NCBI RefSeq assembly: GCF_024722015.1
Contig: NZ_JANQBD010000024.1
Coordinates: 1 to 64,000 of the forward strand
Source: Paenibacillus radicis (ex Xue et al. 2023)
GTDB taxonomy: Bacteria; Bacillota; Bacilli; Paenibacillales; NBRC-103111
Length of the DNA stretch: 64,000 nt
Reading direction: 5' to 3'
The position numbers were made by a program, and so were the translations under genes. Numbering within the stretch: position 1 is the stretch's first letter; the number at the start of each line of letters is the position of its first letter. The notes beneath the pieces were generated by a model. It saw only the letters and a program-made list of their open reading frames with translations. It was not told where the DNA came from and made no database searches. Of the stretch, positions 25,076-34,849 are shown piece after piece.

Positions 25076-26957
25076 CTAGAAAGAGATAGGATGCGCATTC
25101 ATCTGATCCAATCCCAACGCCATACAGACCTAATCGGGGTTCGAGTCGTTGAGGAAAATCTTGTTTTAATTGAGTAAACAGACGGATGCTTTCCTCCTTC
25201 TTCCCTAGAGAGTACGCGAGTTGAGCCCCAAAGAGCCGTTCACCATATCTGCTTGTTTCAGGAGAGTGACCCTGCAGGATAATCTCGCGTATATGTGCCG
25301 GGGATTGGTAGATGGCGGGACGCCAAGCCTTTGGCAGCTCGGACTGCCTACCTTCAGTAGTAATTCCGTGCAAGTGCTGCCAAACTAATTGAAAGCCGGA
25401 CCATGCTCTCATCATCAGCATGGCATACGCTGCCTGCTCCAAAAGCTGTACACTTGGCGCAGGGGAGAGCGATGGATTTCCGTGAAGCAGCCTATCAGCA
25501 AGTGAGGCAAGCTCAGGCTCAGTATCACGAAAGGCATATAGAAGGTTGAGTTGAACCAGTGATTCGCCTCCGGCATTCTGCAGTGCCCACAAGTAAATAA
25601 GCAGATGTTTTTCTGGTTTTTTGTGGATGAGCTGATGCAGAATTTCCGAAGACTTCTCCGTCTCACCTGTCTGCGCTAGCATGATCGCGTAGAAAAAAGC
25701 TAATTCTTGCAATTGTAAATCCTCGCTTGTTCCATCCAATTTCAGCCCTTCCAGTAATGGCAGCATTCGGCTGCTGTATCCCCATTTCGTTACGTAGCTG
25801 CCTAAATAGATAGGAATTGCAAGCTCTTCCAAGCTATGCAGTGCTGCTGTAAGTCTGGATTCCACCTCTGTAAGCGGATAAATGAGCAGAGCCAAATCGA
25901 GCCAGCGAGGTTTCGCTTGTTCACGATAAGCTGTTGTATGCAGACATTTCTCAAGATACAGCAAGGCTTGCTGCCAATTCCCAAGCTGCTGATGGGCAAG
26001 CCCCAACCAATAATTTGCTCGCTCTGCCTGCTTTTCCTCGGTGAAGGTGGCTGTCTTGGCATATTGGGTAAGTCGGTGAAGGGCTTCCTCAGGACGACCT
26101 TCTTCGAGCAGCAATACGGCATGAAGCTCCTGTAAATCGGCATACAAAGGCTCGCGGACAAGTCCTGTTTTCACTGCCTGAAGTGCCTCAGTGTTCCTGC
26201 CTGAGCGCCAATAGGAGTAAGCTAATTTATAGGCCAGATCAGCGGCATAGCCTGTTGTTGGAGGTACCTTCGGAAGAAGCGGGGCGAGATCTTCAGCAGC
26301 CCTCTGGTAGTGCTCCTGCAAAAATGATTCAACTCCTATTGCGTATCGGTAAAAAAAAGGATCGCTTTCCTCACGAACCGCGCGTTCCAGCAGCTTAACA
26401 TTGCGTTCAGTTTTCTTGTTCGCGTGTTCCGCCATACGCGAATATCCGTAGTGGGATACAATCAGCCCTGAACGCCTGATGGCGAGCTTGGGATAAGCTG
26501 TGGAAAGCGACACGCCGATATCCTCATGAACTCGCCCTTGGTAAGAAATGTTCGGGAGATTGCGGAATAAACGGCATACAAAATCGGTTTCATAATCATC
26601 AGACACATCGGAGCGATGATTTCGTATCAGTACATAGTAGCCTGACACCGTCTCATCAGCAAGCAAGCTTTTGAAGAGATCGAAATCTATTGGCAGCAGC
26701 TGTTCATCAGCATCAAGCACCAAAATCCAGTCTCCAGTTGCGCGTTTTGTTGCATAATTCCGTGCTTCTGCAAAATGATCGTTCCATTTCATTCTGTACA
26801 ATTGCGCTCCGAACTGCTCAACTATGTTTGGGGTTTGATCTTGGGATCCGGTGTCAATGACAATGATTTCATCGACATAGGGCTCTGCTGAAGTCAAACA
26901 TTGCTTGATATTCTCTTCTTCGTTACAAACGATCATGCACAGTGATACTCTAGGCAT
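25065..26957 (-). CDS. Family 2 glycosyltransferase with TPR region
   Basis: 630 residues. N-terminal GT-A domain (about 1-230): SLCMIVCNEEENI, IIVIDTGSQDQT, the DxD-type metal site VLDADEQL, and GRVHEDIG. The rest is helical with TPR-like repeats (about 225-360 and further on), a layout common in Firmicute enzymes that glycosylate surface or spore-hair proteins. It would add sugar from an NDP-sugar in the cytoplasm. Last gene of a three-gene minus-strand operon: its ATG is 2 bp after the previous stop, and GGAGGAGG lies inside the previous gene's last codons. Confidence 0.88.
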   Translation of the reverse strand: MPRVSLCMIVCNEEENIKQCLTSAEPYVDEIIVIDTGSQDQTPNIVEQFGAQLYRMKWNDHFAEARNYATKRATGDWILVLDADEQLLPIDFDLFKSLLADETVSGYYVLIRNHRSDVSDDYETDFVCRLFRNLPNISYQGRVHEDIGVSLSTAYPKLAIRRSGLIVSHYGYSRMAEHANKKTERNVKLLERAVREESDPFFYRYAIGVESFLQEHYQRAAEDLAPLLPKVPPTTGYAADLAYKLAYSYWRSGRNTEALQAVKTGLVREPLYADLQELHAVLLLEEGRPEEALHRLTQYAKTATFTEEKQAERANYWLGLAHQQLGNWQQALLYLEKCLHTTAYREQAKPRWLDLALLIYPLTEVESRLTAALHSLEELAIPIYLGSYVTKWGYSSRMLPLLEGLKLDGTSEDLQLQELAFFYAIMLAQTGETEKSSEILHQLIHKKPEKHLLIYLWALQNAGGESLVQLNLLYAFRDTEPELASLADRLLHGNPSLSPAPSVQLLEQAAYAMLMMRAWSGFQLVWQHLHGITTEGRQSELPKAWRPAIYQSPAHIREIILQGHSPETSRYGERLFGAQLAYSLGKKEESIRLFTQLKQDFPQRLEPRLGLYGVGIGSDECASYLFLVDL

Positions 26958-26959
26958 TA

Positions 26960-28858
26960 TCAGTTAACCTCCTCCATGAGCAAATCATCGATTAATGTCA
27001 TTAATCGGGGTTTCACATCATTCCACAGAGCAGCATACTCAAGATCGCCATCTTTATTTTGCAGCAGCTGATAGATTCTTACATGAACGCATTTAATAAG
27101 CTCATAACGTCCCTTCAAGCGTTGAAGAGGATCGGGCAGCAGCGTCAGGAGTTGGAGCCAATAGGTTTGAATTTGAGTTTGCAAAGCGAATAAATGCTCA
27201 TTGGAGGCTAGTATATACAAAAAGTACAATTCGCTCCACAGTGCGGAATACGCCGAAGCAGGAAGATGGAGAGGAATAACATGCTGCTCTCTTTCCTTTA
27301 GCAAGTATGCATGCAGGTTCAAAACAAGCTCGCTTGCAGAATCTGAGCTATCAAAGGATTCGTTAGTATGTTTATCCGTAATTCCTTGCTTCTGTTTCAA
27401 TCGTTGTGCTCTTTCCTGTTCCAAACGCTGCAGCCATCGTGCTGCAGCCTTGTCATCATTGCGAACAAGAGCCATGTAAAACAGCTTCCTCACTGTTCGT
27501 TTGTGCCTGGCTGCTACACCCGTATAGCCTGGGGCACGATTTCCTGGCAGTAGAAGGTAGCAGCGCAAGAGCAGCAGCTGCCGTTCCTCTCGCTTTTCTA
27601 CGGGCATAGGTTTGTTTTTCAAAATATCCGTCGCTTGTTCATACAGTCCTAGCTGATAGTAAGAAAGCGCAATACTCCACCAGGTTTTAGGCGATTCCAA
27701 ATGAAACAGCCGCTCCATCGTATTAGTGATGCCATTGGCGTTATGAAGACGAGCAAGCAGACTGATCAGTCGTAAAAAGGGTGAAAGCAAGCCTGAATTG
27801 AACGTAAGTGCATTCGCATACCACTGCACTGCTCCATCGTAATCTCCCAGCTGTTCACGGGTTTTGCCGAGATGAAAGCTGGCACTATAAGTTCCGACAC
27901 CACTGACGGACGTATACTGAGGCGGTGACTCACCGATTTCCAGTGCTTTATGGAAGGCTTCTTCAGCTTGTTCCCATTGTCGCAGGTGATAATGAATTCT
28001 TCCGAGTGTGAAAAATAAGTCGGGATAATTGTTGAGATCACTAGCGGCAACCCGGCATAAATCGGCAGCTTCCTCCCAACGGCCAAGGGCTTGCAGACAG
28101 TTCACCTCGCGGAGCACAACAACATGACCGAAGCTCGTTTTTCTCCAGTCTGTTACGGTTCTGGAAAGGCAAAACTGTTCTTGCGCTAATGTATAGTCGC
28201 CTGCCCGCATATATTCTACACCAAGGTTGTAACGGTGAAAGCTCTCACTATCAGTGTTCTCCAGCTCCTGAAGCAGCAGATCCATGTTGCGCTGTACTTT
28301 ATTTTTCTTCTGAACAACCTCGGGCAGGTAGCCGCCATGATTTAATTGAATGTTAGAATAAAGCAGTTTAGCTGCCGGATTTGCTGATAGAATAGGTTGA
28401 ACAATCTGCTCATGGATTCTTCCTTCATAACGATAAGCCTGTTTATTGCGAAATAAACGCAGTGAAGCTGATACGGATGATCCTGCGTGCTGGGCTTCTG
28501 TACCTATGAAGTTAACTATTCGCACGAAAAATCCATCCGCATCGGGTGAATTAGCGATTACCTCGCGCAGCAGCGCTCCATGGCCTTCCTCCAGTATTTC
28601 ATCGGCATCCAACACGAGTATCCACTCGCCAGAGGCGAGATTAATGGATTCATTGCGAGCAGCAGCAAAGTCGTTTTTCCATTCACGAATATGGACTGCA
28701 GCTCCGGTTCGTTTGGCTATCTCAACTGTTTGGTCCGTTGATCCAGTATCCATCACTATGAGCTCGTCGGCGGCTGTCCTTGCACTTAGCAGGCATTGGG
28801 CGATGCAATCTTCTTCATTCTTGACAATCATACAGAGGGAAATGAGTGGTTTATCCAT
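26960..28858 (-). CDS. Family 2 glycosyltransferase with TPR region
   Basis: 632 residues. Same architecture as its downstream neighbour: GT-A domain first (SLCMIVKNEEDCI, LIVMDTGSTDQT, VLDADEILEEG, GRIHEQIV), then TPR repeats (about 200-400) and a long helical tail with a basic stretch (AARHKRTVRKLF). The frame extends 25 codons further upstream, but AGAGAGG precedes ATG 28858, which overlaps the stop of the TPR gene. The two enzymes are probably paralogues that act in succession on one acceptor. Confidence 0.87.
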   Translation of the reverse strand: MDKPLISLCMIVKNEEDCIAQCLLSARTAADELIVMDTGSTDQTVEIAKRTGAAVHIREWKNDFAAARNESINLASGEWILVLDADEILEEGHGALLREVIANSPDADGFFVRIVNFIGTEAQHAGSSVSASLRLFRNKQAYRYEGRIHEQIVQPILSANPAAKLLYSNIQLNHGGYLPEVVQKKNKVQRNMDLLLQELENTDSESFHRYNLGVEYMRAGDYTLAQEQFCLSRTVTDWRKTSFGHVVVLREVNCLQALGRWEEAADLCRVAASDLNNYPDLFFTLGRIHYHLRQWEQAEEAFHKALEIGESPPQYTSVSGVGTYSASFHLGKTREQLGDYDGAVQWYANALTFNSGLLSPFLRLISLLARLHNANGITNTMERLFHLESPKTWWSIALSYYQLGLYEQATDILKNKPMPVEKREERQLLLLRCYLLLPGNRAPGYTGVAARHKRTVRKLFYMALVRNDDKAAARWLQRLEQERAQRLKQKQGITDKHTNESFDSSDSASELVLNLHAYLLKEREQHVIPLHLPASAYSALWSELYFLYILASNEHLFALQTQIQTYWLQLLTLLPDPLQRLKGRYELIKCVHVRIYQLLQNKDGDLEYAALWNDVKPRLMTLIDDLLMEEVN

Positions 28859-30431
28859 GAAAATTTGTCCTCTCTGCCCACTTCCAGCGAGTAATAGCTG
28901 CGCTTTGCTCCATCCTCTTGATCCCGCTTCCAACCTTCTCCGACTCCTCGCGCAAGAAAACAGAAGAAGGAAAAATATACATGGATTCCTTAAGCAGCAC
29001 CTCGCTTTGACGTAAGCAGGCTAGTGCCAAAGCAGTGCGCAGAGCAGCGTTATCTGGTGCTTGCGAGAGCAAATATTCGAACATCTCGGATGCTTGCTGA
29101 TAGGCGCCACGATAATACAGTATTTCTCCTAAACATCGGTAACCGTCCTGAACCATCGTATTATTTTTCAATGCTTGTAAAAAATGGGTAGCGGAACGCA
29201 TGACATAACCATTCCGAAACAAGGTGAAGGCGAGCGATAAGGGCTCACTAATATAGCCTTGAAGTGTTTCCGCATAGCTAAATAGACGAATCGAGACAGC
29301 ACGATCCTGTAATGCTACAAGCTCATATTGTGCAAGCGGCGAAATCAGAGCAGATAGATTATCATCAGCTAACAGTATTTTGTATAAAAGTGCATCCGTC
29401 GGATACTTTTTTTTGTATGCCTCATCCTGTTCATGGAACAACAGAGCAGCTTCAGCAATTCTGCCAACCTGGATCAAACAATCAAAGTAGATGCGGGTAA
29501 TCTGATGATGCGATGCCGTTGTTATTTGTTCCAGAGATTTAAGCGCCGCTGAAAATAAGCCAATACGGTGTAAAAGGCGAATATACCGTTCTTCTTTATC
29601 TGGATCAGTCTCCAACCATTTCACTATAGGTATGATTGCTTCTTCTTGTGAGAAGCCTTGCCGTATAAGTTCATCTGCCCAATAGTATAACGGGTCCATG
29701 TGTGGATTCTCTGCATAGGACATCCGGAAGGCGGTAGCGGCTTCCTCATTACGGTTGCACCTCGCTGCATGAAGACCATGGGCCAACCATAACCTCGCTG
29801 GATCAAACATTGGAAGGTCCTGTGTCACGGGGATAGGAAGCTCTGAGAGAGGTGTTCCATTCCGTTGGCGATCATTAGTTTGAGCTGATTCTTCCAAAGT
29901 AAGAGCTTTTAGGCTAGCTGCATAGGCTTCTTCAAAACGGTTCGTTTGCTCATACAGGCATGAGAGGGCAAATAAATCATCTATGTGCAAGTTATTTTTG
30001 CTAAGCATGATTTCAAGTTGATCCCAATTATGTGTATCGAAAAAGTATAGCAGTCGGGTAGTTTTCCAGCCATATTCATCAAAGTTAATTTCCCTCGAAA
30101 CGATGCTAAGGCCAGGTAAGGGGAGGGGGGCAAAGAGATCGATGAATATTAAAGGAGAAACGGATGTGATGATGTCGACAGAATCGTACAGCCGATGGAA
30201 ACGACGGAACTGATAATCGATGTGATTCCAGTTATGAGCCGGTATATCGATCGTCTCGTTGGAAAATTGTAGCAATACCTTTTGGGCCCCCGATTGCATA
30301 ATTTGCTTTTTAACATCATTCCAGGTTGCACCACTTTCGGGATCAAAGGCAATCACAGGATAGGGGCTACCTGGATCGGGAGTTTGCTTCTTACTGTCAA
30401 CGATAAGTGAAAGAACAGCAAGCTCAGACAC
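28851..30431 (-). CDS. TPR-rich protein of the glycosylation operon
   Basis: About 526 residues with no recognisable glycosyltransferase catalytic motif. The first 150 residues are an alpha/beta region (VIAFDPESGATWNDVKKQI, QKVLLQFSNETIDIP) that might be a reduced GT-like domain, then TPR-type helices (LFALSCLYEQTNRFEEAYA; YRCLGEILYYRGAYQQASEM; NAALRTALACLRQ-like). Likely an accessory or acceptor-binding subunit. I choose GTG 30431 because GGAG lies 9 nt upstream; ATG 30446 is possible but has a poor RBS. Its stop overlaps the start of the next glycosyltransferase. Confidence 0.7.
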   Translation of the reverse strand: MSELAVLSLIVDSKKQTPDPGSPYPVIAFDPESGATWNDVKKQIMQSGAQKVLLQFSNETIDIPAHNWNHIDYQFRRFHRLYDSVDIITSVSPLIFIDLFAPLPLPGLSIVSREINFDEYGWKTTRLLYFFDTHNWDQLEIMLSKNNLHIDDLFALSCLYEQTNRFEEAYAASLKALTLEESAQTNDRQRNGTPLSELPIPVTQDLPMFDPARLWLAHGLHAARCNRNEEAATAFRMSYAENPHMDPLYYWADELIRQGFSQEEAIIPIVKWLETDPDKEERYIRLLHRIGLFSAALKSLEQITTASHHQITRIYFDCLIQVGRIAEAALLFHEQDEAYKKKYPTDALLYKILLADDNLSALISPLAQYELVALQDRAVSIRLFSYAETLQGYISEPLSLAFTLFRNGYVMRSATHFLQALKNNTMVQDGYRCLGEILYYRGAYQQASEMFEYLLSQAPDNAALRTALALACLRQSEVLLKESMYIFPSSVFLREESEKVGSGIKRMEQSAAITRWKWAERTNFHG

Positions 30432-30493
30432 ACGCAACATCTCCATTTTTTTACTTTTTATATAATTGCTTAATGAGACCCATTCAATTGAAT

Positions 30494-30525
30494 ACAAAAA
30501 AAGAGGATAACGGGTGTCATCCTCT
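30494..30525 (-). terminator. Terminator of the repeat-protein gene
   Basis: AGAGGAT (30502-30508) pairs with ATCCTCT (30519-30525); on the minus strand a TTTTTTT tract follows. It separates the abundant surface-protein message from the glycosyltransferase genes downstream. Confidence 0.8.
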
Positions 30526-30541
30526 ATTTTATGAATTATGT

Positions 30542-32725
30542 TTATACTTGTGCATCGAGATAAACGTCTACAGTAGCCGTTCCGAGTAATGCCATTGCTA
30601 GCGATACACGAGTGTATTTAGCAAATCTAATCGGTGTCAGAACGAGACCGCCTGTTAACAAACCGGTCACAGTTGAATCGACAATCCAACGTACACCGTC
30701 CGAGCTAATTTCTGCTCGTGCATTGACGGTAGCGGCGCCGCTGTTGTTATAGATGAGATAGGAGTATACCTTGTAAGGATATAAGCTTTGGTTGAGCGAT
30801 GCTGAAGCTATTGGCGTATAAGTTGTACTGCTTACTGTAACGCCAAGTGCACTGAATTGGTTGAAATTATTTTGGGATATCGTTGTAATTGTGCCGCCAA
30901 GAATGGTAGCGGACACGGTACCACCGAGAATAGTAGCGGAAACAGTGCCAGCGAGCAATGCATTGAGCGTGCCGCCGACAATAGTAGCAGCCTGCACGGC
31001 GTTGAGGGTACCGCCGAGAATAGTGGCGGAAACTGTGCCAGCGAGCAAAGCATTCAGTGTGCCGCCGACGATGGTGGCAGCCTGCACGGCGTTGAGGGTA
31101 CCGCCGAGAATAGTGGCGGAAACAGTGCCAGCGAGCAAAGCATTCAGTGTGCCGCCAACGATGGTAGCAGCTTGCACGGCGTTGAGAGTGCCTCCAAGAA
31201 TGGTTGCCGACACAGTACCACCGAGAATAGTGGCCGAAACAGTGCCGCCAACAATGGTGACGGCTTCGACAGCGTTGAGAGTACCGCCGACGATAGTAGC
31301 CGCTTGCACAGCGTTAAGCGTGCCGCCAACGATGGTAGCAGCTTGCACGGCGTTGAGAGTGCCTCCAAGAATGGTAGCCGAAACGGTACCGCCGAGAATA
31401 GTGGCCGAAACAGTACCGCCAACAATGGTGACGGCTTCGACAGCGTTGAGAGTACCGCCGACGATAGTAGCAGCTTGCACAGCGTTAAGCGTGCCGCCAA
31501 CGATGGTAGCAGCTTGCACGGCGTTGAGAGTGCCTCCAAGAATGGTGGCCGAAACGGTACCGCCGAGAATAGTGGCCGAAACAGTACCGCCAACAATGGT
31601 GACGGCTTCAACAGCGTTGAGCGTACCGCCGACAATGGTAGCAGCTTGCACAGCGTTAAGTGTGCCGCCGACGATAGTAGCAGCTTGCACGGCGTTAAGT
31701 GTGCCGCCAAGAATGGTAGCCGACACGGTACCGCCGAGAATAGTAGCAGAAACAGTACCGCCAACAATGGTGACGGCTTCGACAGCGTTGAGTGTGCCAC
31801 CGACAATGGTAGCCGCTTGCACAGCGTTAAGCGTACCGCCGACGATAGTAGCCGCTTGCACGGCGTTAAGTGTGCCGCCAAGAATGGTAGCCGAAACGGT
31901 ACCGCCGAGAATAGTAGCAGAAACAGTACCGCCAACAATGGTGACGGCTTCGACAGCGTTGAGCGTACCGCCGACAATGGTAGCAGCCTGTACGGCGTTG
32001 AGCGTACCACCGACGATAGTAGCAGCTTGGACGGCGTTAAGTGTGCCGCCGAGAATAGTGGCGGAAACAGTACCGCCGACAATGGTGACGGCTTCGACAG
32101 CGTTGAGCGTGCCGCCAACGATGGTAGCCGCTTGCACAGCATTGAGCGTACCGCCGACAATAGTTGCGGCTTGAACAGCATTCAACGTGCCGCCAAGAAT
32201 GGTGGCTGACAACGTACCACCAACAATAGTAGCGGAAACAGTACCGCCGACAATGGTGACGGCTTCGACAGCGTTGAGCGTGCCGCCAACGATAGTAGCC
32301 GCTTGCACAGCATTGAGCGTGCCGCCAACAATAGTTGCGGCTTGCACGGCGTTCAACGTCCCGCCGACAATGGTAGCCGACACGGTACCGCCGAGAATGG
32401 TGGCGGAAACAGTACCGCCGACAATAGTGACGGCTTCGACAGCATTAAGAGTACCGCCAACAATGGTAGCAGCCTGTACGGCATTCAACGTACCGCCGAT
32501 AATAGTAGCCGCTTGCACCGCATTCAACGTGCCACCAACAATGGTTGCCGAAACAGTACCACCAGTAATTGTTGCCCCCATGACAGCTGTTACTGTATTG
32601 ACATCTCCAATATTAAGTCTGCCTGTGGAGTCGGTATTAAGCGCAAGAGTGTTCGTTCCGTCGCTCCCAAATATCAAGGTTTGCAGCTGATTGGGATCTG
32701 TATTATAAACGGCAAAGTTTGGCAT
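30542..32725 (-). CDS. Highly repetitive surface protein with 13/9-residue repeats and a C-terminal DUF6385-like domain
   Basis: 727 residues. A short head (about 1-60, MPNFAVYNTDPNQLQTLIFG) is followed by about 560 residues of perfect modular repeats and an 80-residue C-terminal domain shared with the 24513 protein. Two modules alternate: 13 residues, GGTLNAVQAATIV or GGTLNAVEAVTIV, and 9 residues, GGTVSATIL. They build a 57-residue super-repeat (three 13-mers and two 9-mers) with eight LNAVEAVTIV copies. Regular Gly-Gly turns and Thr/Ser/Asn-rich strands suggest a beta-solenoid fibre and many possible glycosylation sites. No signal peptide, as for many spore-coat or exosporium proteins. ATG 32725 with AAAGGAGTGG is preferred over 32782. 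Copy number may vary or be misassembled. Confidence 0.85.
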   Translation of the reverse strand: MPNFAVYNTDPNQLQTLIFGSDGTNTLALNTDSTGRLNIGDVNTVTAVMGATITGGTVSATIVGGTLNAVQAATIIGGTLNAVQAATIVGGTLNAVEAVTIVGGTVSATILGGTVSATIVGGTLNAVQAATIVGGTLNAVQAATIVGGTLNAVEAVTIVGGTVSATIVGGTLSATILGGTLNAVQAATIVGGTLNAVQAATIVGGTLNAVEAVTIVGGTVSATILGGTLNAVQAATIVGGTLNAVQAATIVGGTLNAVEAVTIVGGTVSATILGGTVSATILGGTLNAVQAATIVGGTLNAVQAATIVGGTLNAVEAVTIVGGTVSATILGGTVSATILGGTLNAVQAATIVGGTLNAVQAATIVGGTLNAVEAVTIVGGTVSATILGGTVSATILGGTLNAVQAATIVGGTLNAVQAATIVGGTLNAVEAVTIVGGTVSATILGGTVSATILGGTLNAVQAATIVGGTLNAVQAATIVGGTLNAVEAVTIVGGTVSATILGGTVSATILGGTLNAVQAATIVGGTLNALLAGTVSATILGGTLNAVQAATIVGGTLNALLAGTVSATILGGTLNAVQAATIVGGTLNALLAGTVSATILGGTVSATILGGTITTISQNNFNQFSALGVTVSSTTYTPIASASLNQSLYPYKVYSYLIYNNSGAATVNARAEISSDGVRWIVDSTVTGLLTGGLVLTPIRFAKYTRVSLAMALLGTATVDVYLDAQV
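30890..32580 (-). repeat. Coding tandem repeat array, 39-bp and 27-bp units in a 171-bp super-period
   Basis: The array encodes the repeat region of the surface protein. Eight GACGGCTTCGACAGCG-type blocks recur mostly every 171 bp (near 31259, 31430, 31601, 31771, 31944, 32087, 32258 and 32429), with one interval shortened by about 27 bp. Units differ mainly at third codon positions, so selection seems to act on the protein. Confidence 0.9.
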
Positions 32726-32997
32726 ATGAAGTCCACTCCTTTCTTTTTTCTTCATCTTACGTTTACGGGTAGACCCTTGCATGGATAGAAACCACTATTG
32801 CCATGGTTTTTCATCGCCCGTTTTTCATTTCTTGGAACCCTGCATAGACTCACTTCTCATCTTTCCATGCATATATTGGAATTACTGTATACGAAAGCTG
32901 GTAATTTTATAGAGGTCGTTCAAAAAGTTCCCTTTTATAACGCTGCTTTTTGAAGACTCATAGGAAAAAAGGAACAGATGATTGGGGATGACTTCAT

Positions 32998-34803
32998 TTG
33001 GAAGTAAAGAAAAAAATCAAAGAAATGCTCGATGCAGGTCAAGTGGATATTGCCAAGCTGTTAATACGCGAATTCCAAGGACTCCACCCACGCGATGCAG
33101 ACATTTACTTATGGAAAGCAGAGATCCATATGCTCGAAAACAAGCTTGATGAAGCACAGCGTGCTCTGGTTGAAGCCATCGGTTTCGAGTATCAGCGATT
33201 TGATCTCTTCTATAAACTCGCCAATGTATATTTCCAAAAGAAGGAATTCGTATTAGCTGTAAGCTTGTATAGACGGTCAATGGAATTGACGGAAGACGAG
33301 AATAAGAGAACTGAAATCCAACAGTGTATAGATGATATAAATAAAAAGTTGTCCAGCACGAATGAAATGACTGATAGGGCATCCAAACCGCTAGTCAGCA
33401 TCATTGTGCTCGCCTACAATCATTTGGAATACACCAAGCAATGTATGGATAGCATCTACCGTTATACAATGCATCTTCCAATAGAACTGATTACCGTTAA
33501 CAATGGTTCTTCGGATGGGACAGCAGCTTATTTCAACGAATTGCCTAATCACAAGAAGGTAACTCTCGCTGCAAATGTTGGCCCTGTTAACGGCTTTAAT
33601 GCAGGAATGATGGTGGCGGAAGGAAGGTACACGGCTTGCATTTCCAATGACTTCATTGTTACCAAAGGGTGGCTCGATAACTTGCTAATCTGTATGGAAT
33701 CCGACCCAACGATTGGTTTTGTTTCACCGGGAGCCGATTCAGTATCGAACAATCAACGGATCATTTGCCCCAATGCAGTTGATCTTGAAGAGATGCAGCG
33801 GTTTGCTGAGAGCTATAACATTTCGAATCCTGACATGTGGGAGGAAAGAGTTCGGCTCCTGCCCTGTGTGTTGATGGTGAGAACGGAGCTACTTAAGCAG
33901 GTAGGTTATTTTGATCCAAGGTTCATTTATGGGGAATTCGCTGATGACGATATAAGTTTTCGTATTCGCAGGGCTGGAAACAAGCTGATATTTGTAAAAG
34001 ACACCTTCACTCATCATTTCGGCTCTGTCACAGTGGGGGAGGAACAGCGGCAGCATCAATCTCTTGAGGTAAGCCGTGAAATTTTCCGTGATAAATATGG
34101 AATAGATGCCTGGGAGGATACAGGTTTTGATATCCATCTGGTGGATACGGCGACGGAATGCATACAGCAACAAAGGCAGCGTTCTGGGACGGCTCCTCAA
34201 GCTGTCCGCATACTTGGCATTAATGCCAAATGCGGCTCCACGCCGCTGCAGCTACGCAATAAATTGCGGGAAAACGGATTTGAGCAAACGACGATTGTCA
34301 ATTATACAGATCAAAGCAAATACATGGTGGATTTGCTTTCGGTTTCAGAAACAGCTAAGCATGGATTGCTTACTGAATTGAAGGATTTTGAGGATTCAGC
34401 TTTATACGATGTGATTCTATTAGAAGGCGGATTAGAGCCCTATCCTCGGCACCAGATTGACAGCATAATCAATGGCATACGTTCCAAGCTGTGCAGTGGG
34501 GGCTTATTATTGTTCAAGATGCAGAATGGAGCGCATTACCTTCAAATCGCACGTTGGTTGAGTGACAGAACACCGTTTCTTCAGACGCAGCTGTCTAATA
34601 CTTTTTTCCATCTTCAACCGCTTCTTTTACTATTGGAAAGCAACAAGCTGCCTGTAAGAAAAATACTGTTTGTTCAAGATCCTGTACAGCCTCAACTAAC
34701 GGAACTCTTCAATAAAATGGAAAAAATACCCAAAACTCATGAAATGTTTAACCATGCACTTTTATCCGTATCCGAGATGGTTATTGTAACGGAAGCAGTA
34801 TAA
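32998..34803 (+). CDS. TPR-glycosyltransferase family 2 fusion
   Basis: 601 residues. N-terminal TPR helices (1-115), then a GT-A domain (about 130-360) with SIIVLAYNHLEYT, ITVNNGSSDGT, GRYTACISNDFIV in the metal-site position, and GEFADDDISFRIRRAG. The C-terminal 200 residues form a Rossmann-like domain (ILGINAKCGSTPL; YDVILLEGG) that may be a second sugar-binding or methyltransferase-like fold. TTG start with GGGGATG 8 nt upstream. It is transcribed divergently from the repeat protein, and it heads the CDP-sugar gene set, which suggests that it uses the sugar made by the following genes. Confidence 0.85.
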   Translation: MEVKKKIKEMLDAGQVDIAKLLIREFQGLHPRDADIYLWKAEIHMLENKLDEAQRALVEAIGFEYQRFDLFYKLANVYFQKKEFVLAVSLYRRSMELTEDENKRTEIQQCIDDINKKLSSTNEMTDRASKPLVSIIVLAYNHLEYTKQCMDSIYRYTMHLPIELITVNNGSSDGTAAYFNELPNHKKVTLAANVGPVNGFNAGMMVAEGRYTACISNDFIVTKGWLDNLLICMESDPTIGFVSPGADSVSNNQRIICPNAVDLEEMQRFAESYNISNPDMWEERVRLLPCVLMVRTELLKQVGYFDPRFIYGEFADDDISFRIRRAGNKLIFVKDTFTHHFGSVTVGEEQRQHQSLEVSREIFRDKYGIDAWEDTGFDIHLVDTATECIQQQRQRSGTAPQAVRILGINAKCGSTPLQLRNKLRENGFEQTTIVNYTDQSKYMVDLLSVSETAKHGLLTELKDFEDSALYDVILLEGGLEPYPRHQIDSIINGIRSKLCSGGLLLFKMQNGAHYLQIARWLSDRTPFLQTQLSNTFFHLQPLLLLLESNKLPVRKILFVQDPVQPQLTELFNKMEKIPKTHEMFNHALLSVSEMVIVTEAV

Positions 34804-34849
34804 GCAGTTTAACGCTAGCTGTCCCCTGTATAAAGGAGGCGATTGTCAG

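Noticed and set aside
28859..28933. 25-codon N-terminal extension of the second glycosyltransferase
   Set aside because: It lies within the upstream TPR gene in another frame; ATG 28858 has the RBS and starts the normal GT-A domain.
30857..32209. Long plus-strand open frames (about 450 and 437 residues) and an alternative minus-strand frame over the repeat gene
   Set aside because: They are shadows of the periodic sequence: all units lack stops in several frames, there is no RBS, and the predicted products are low-complexity. The minus-strand frame with head, repeats, tail domain and RBS is the gene.
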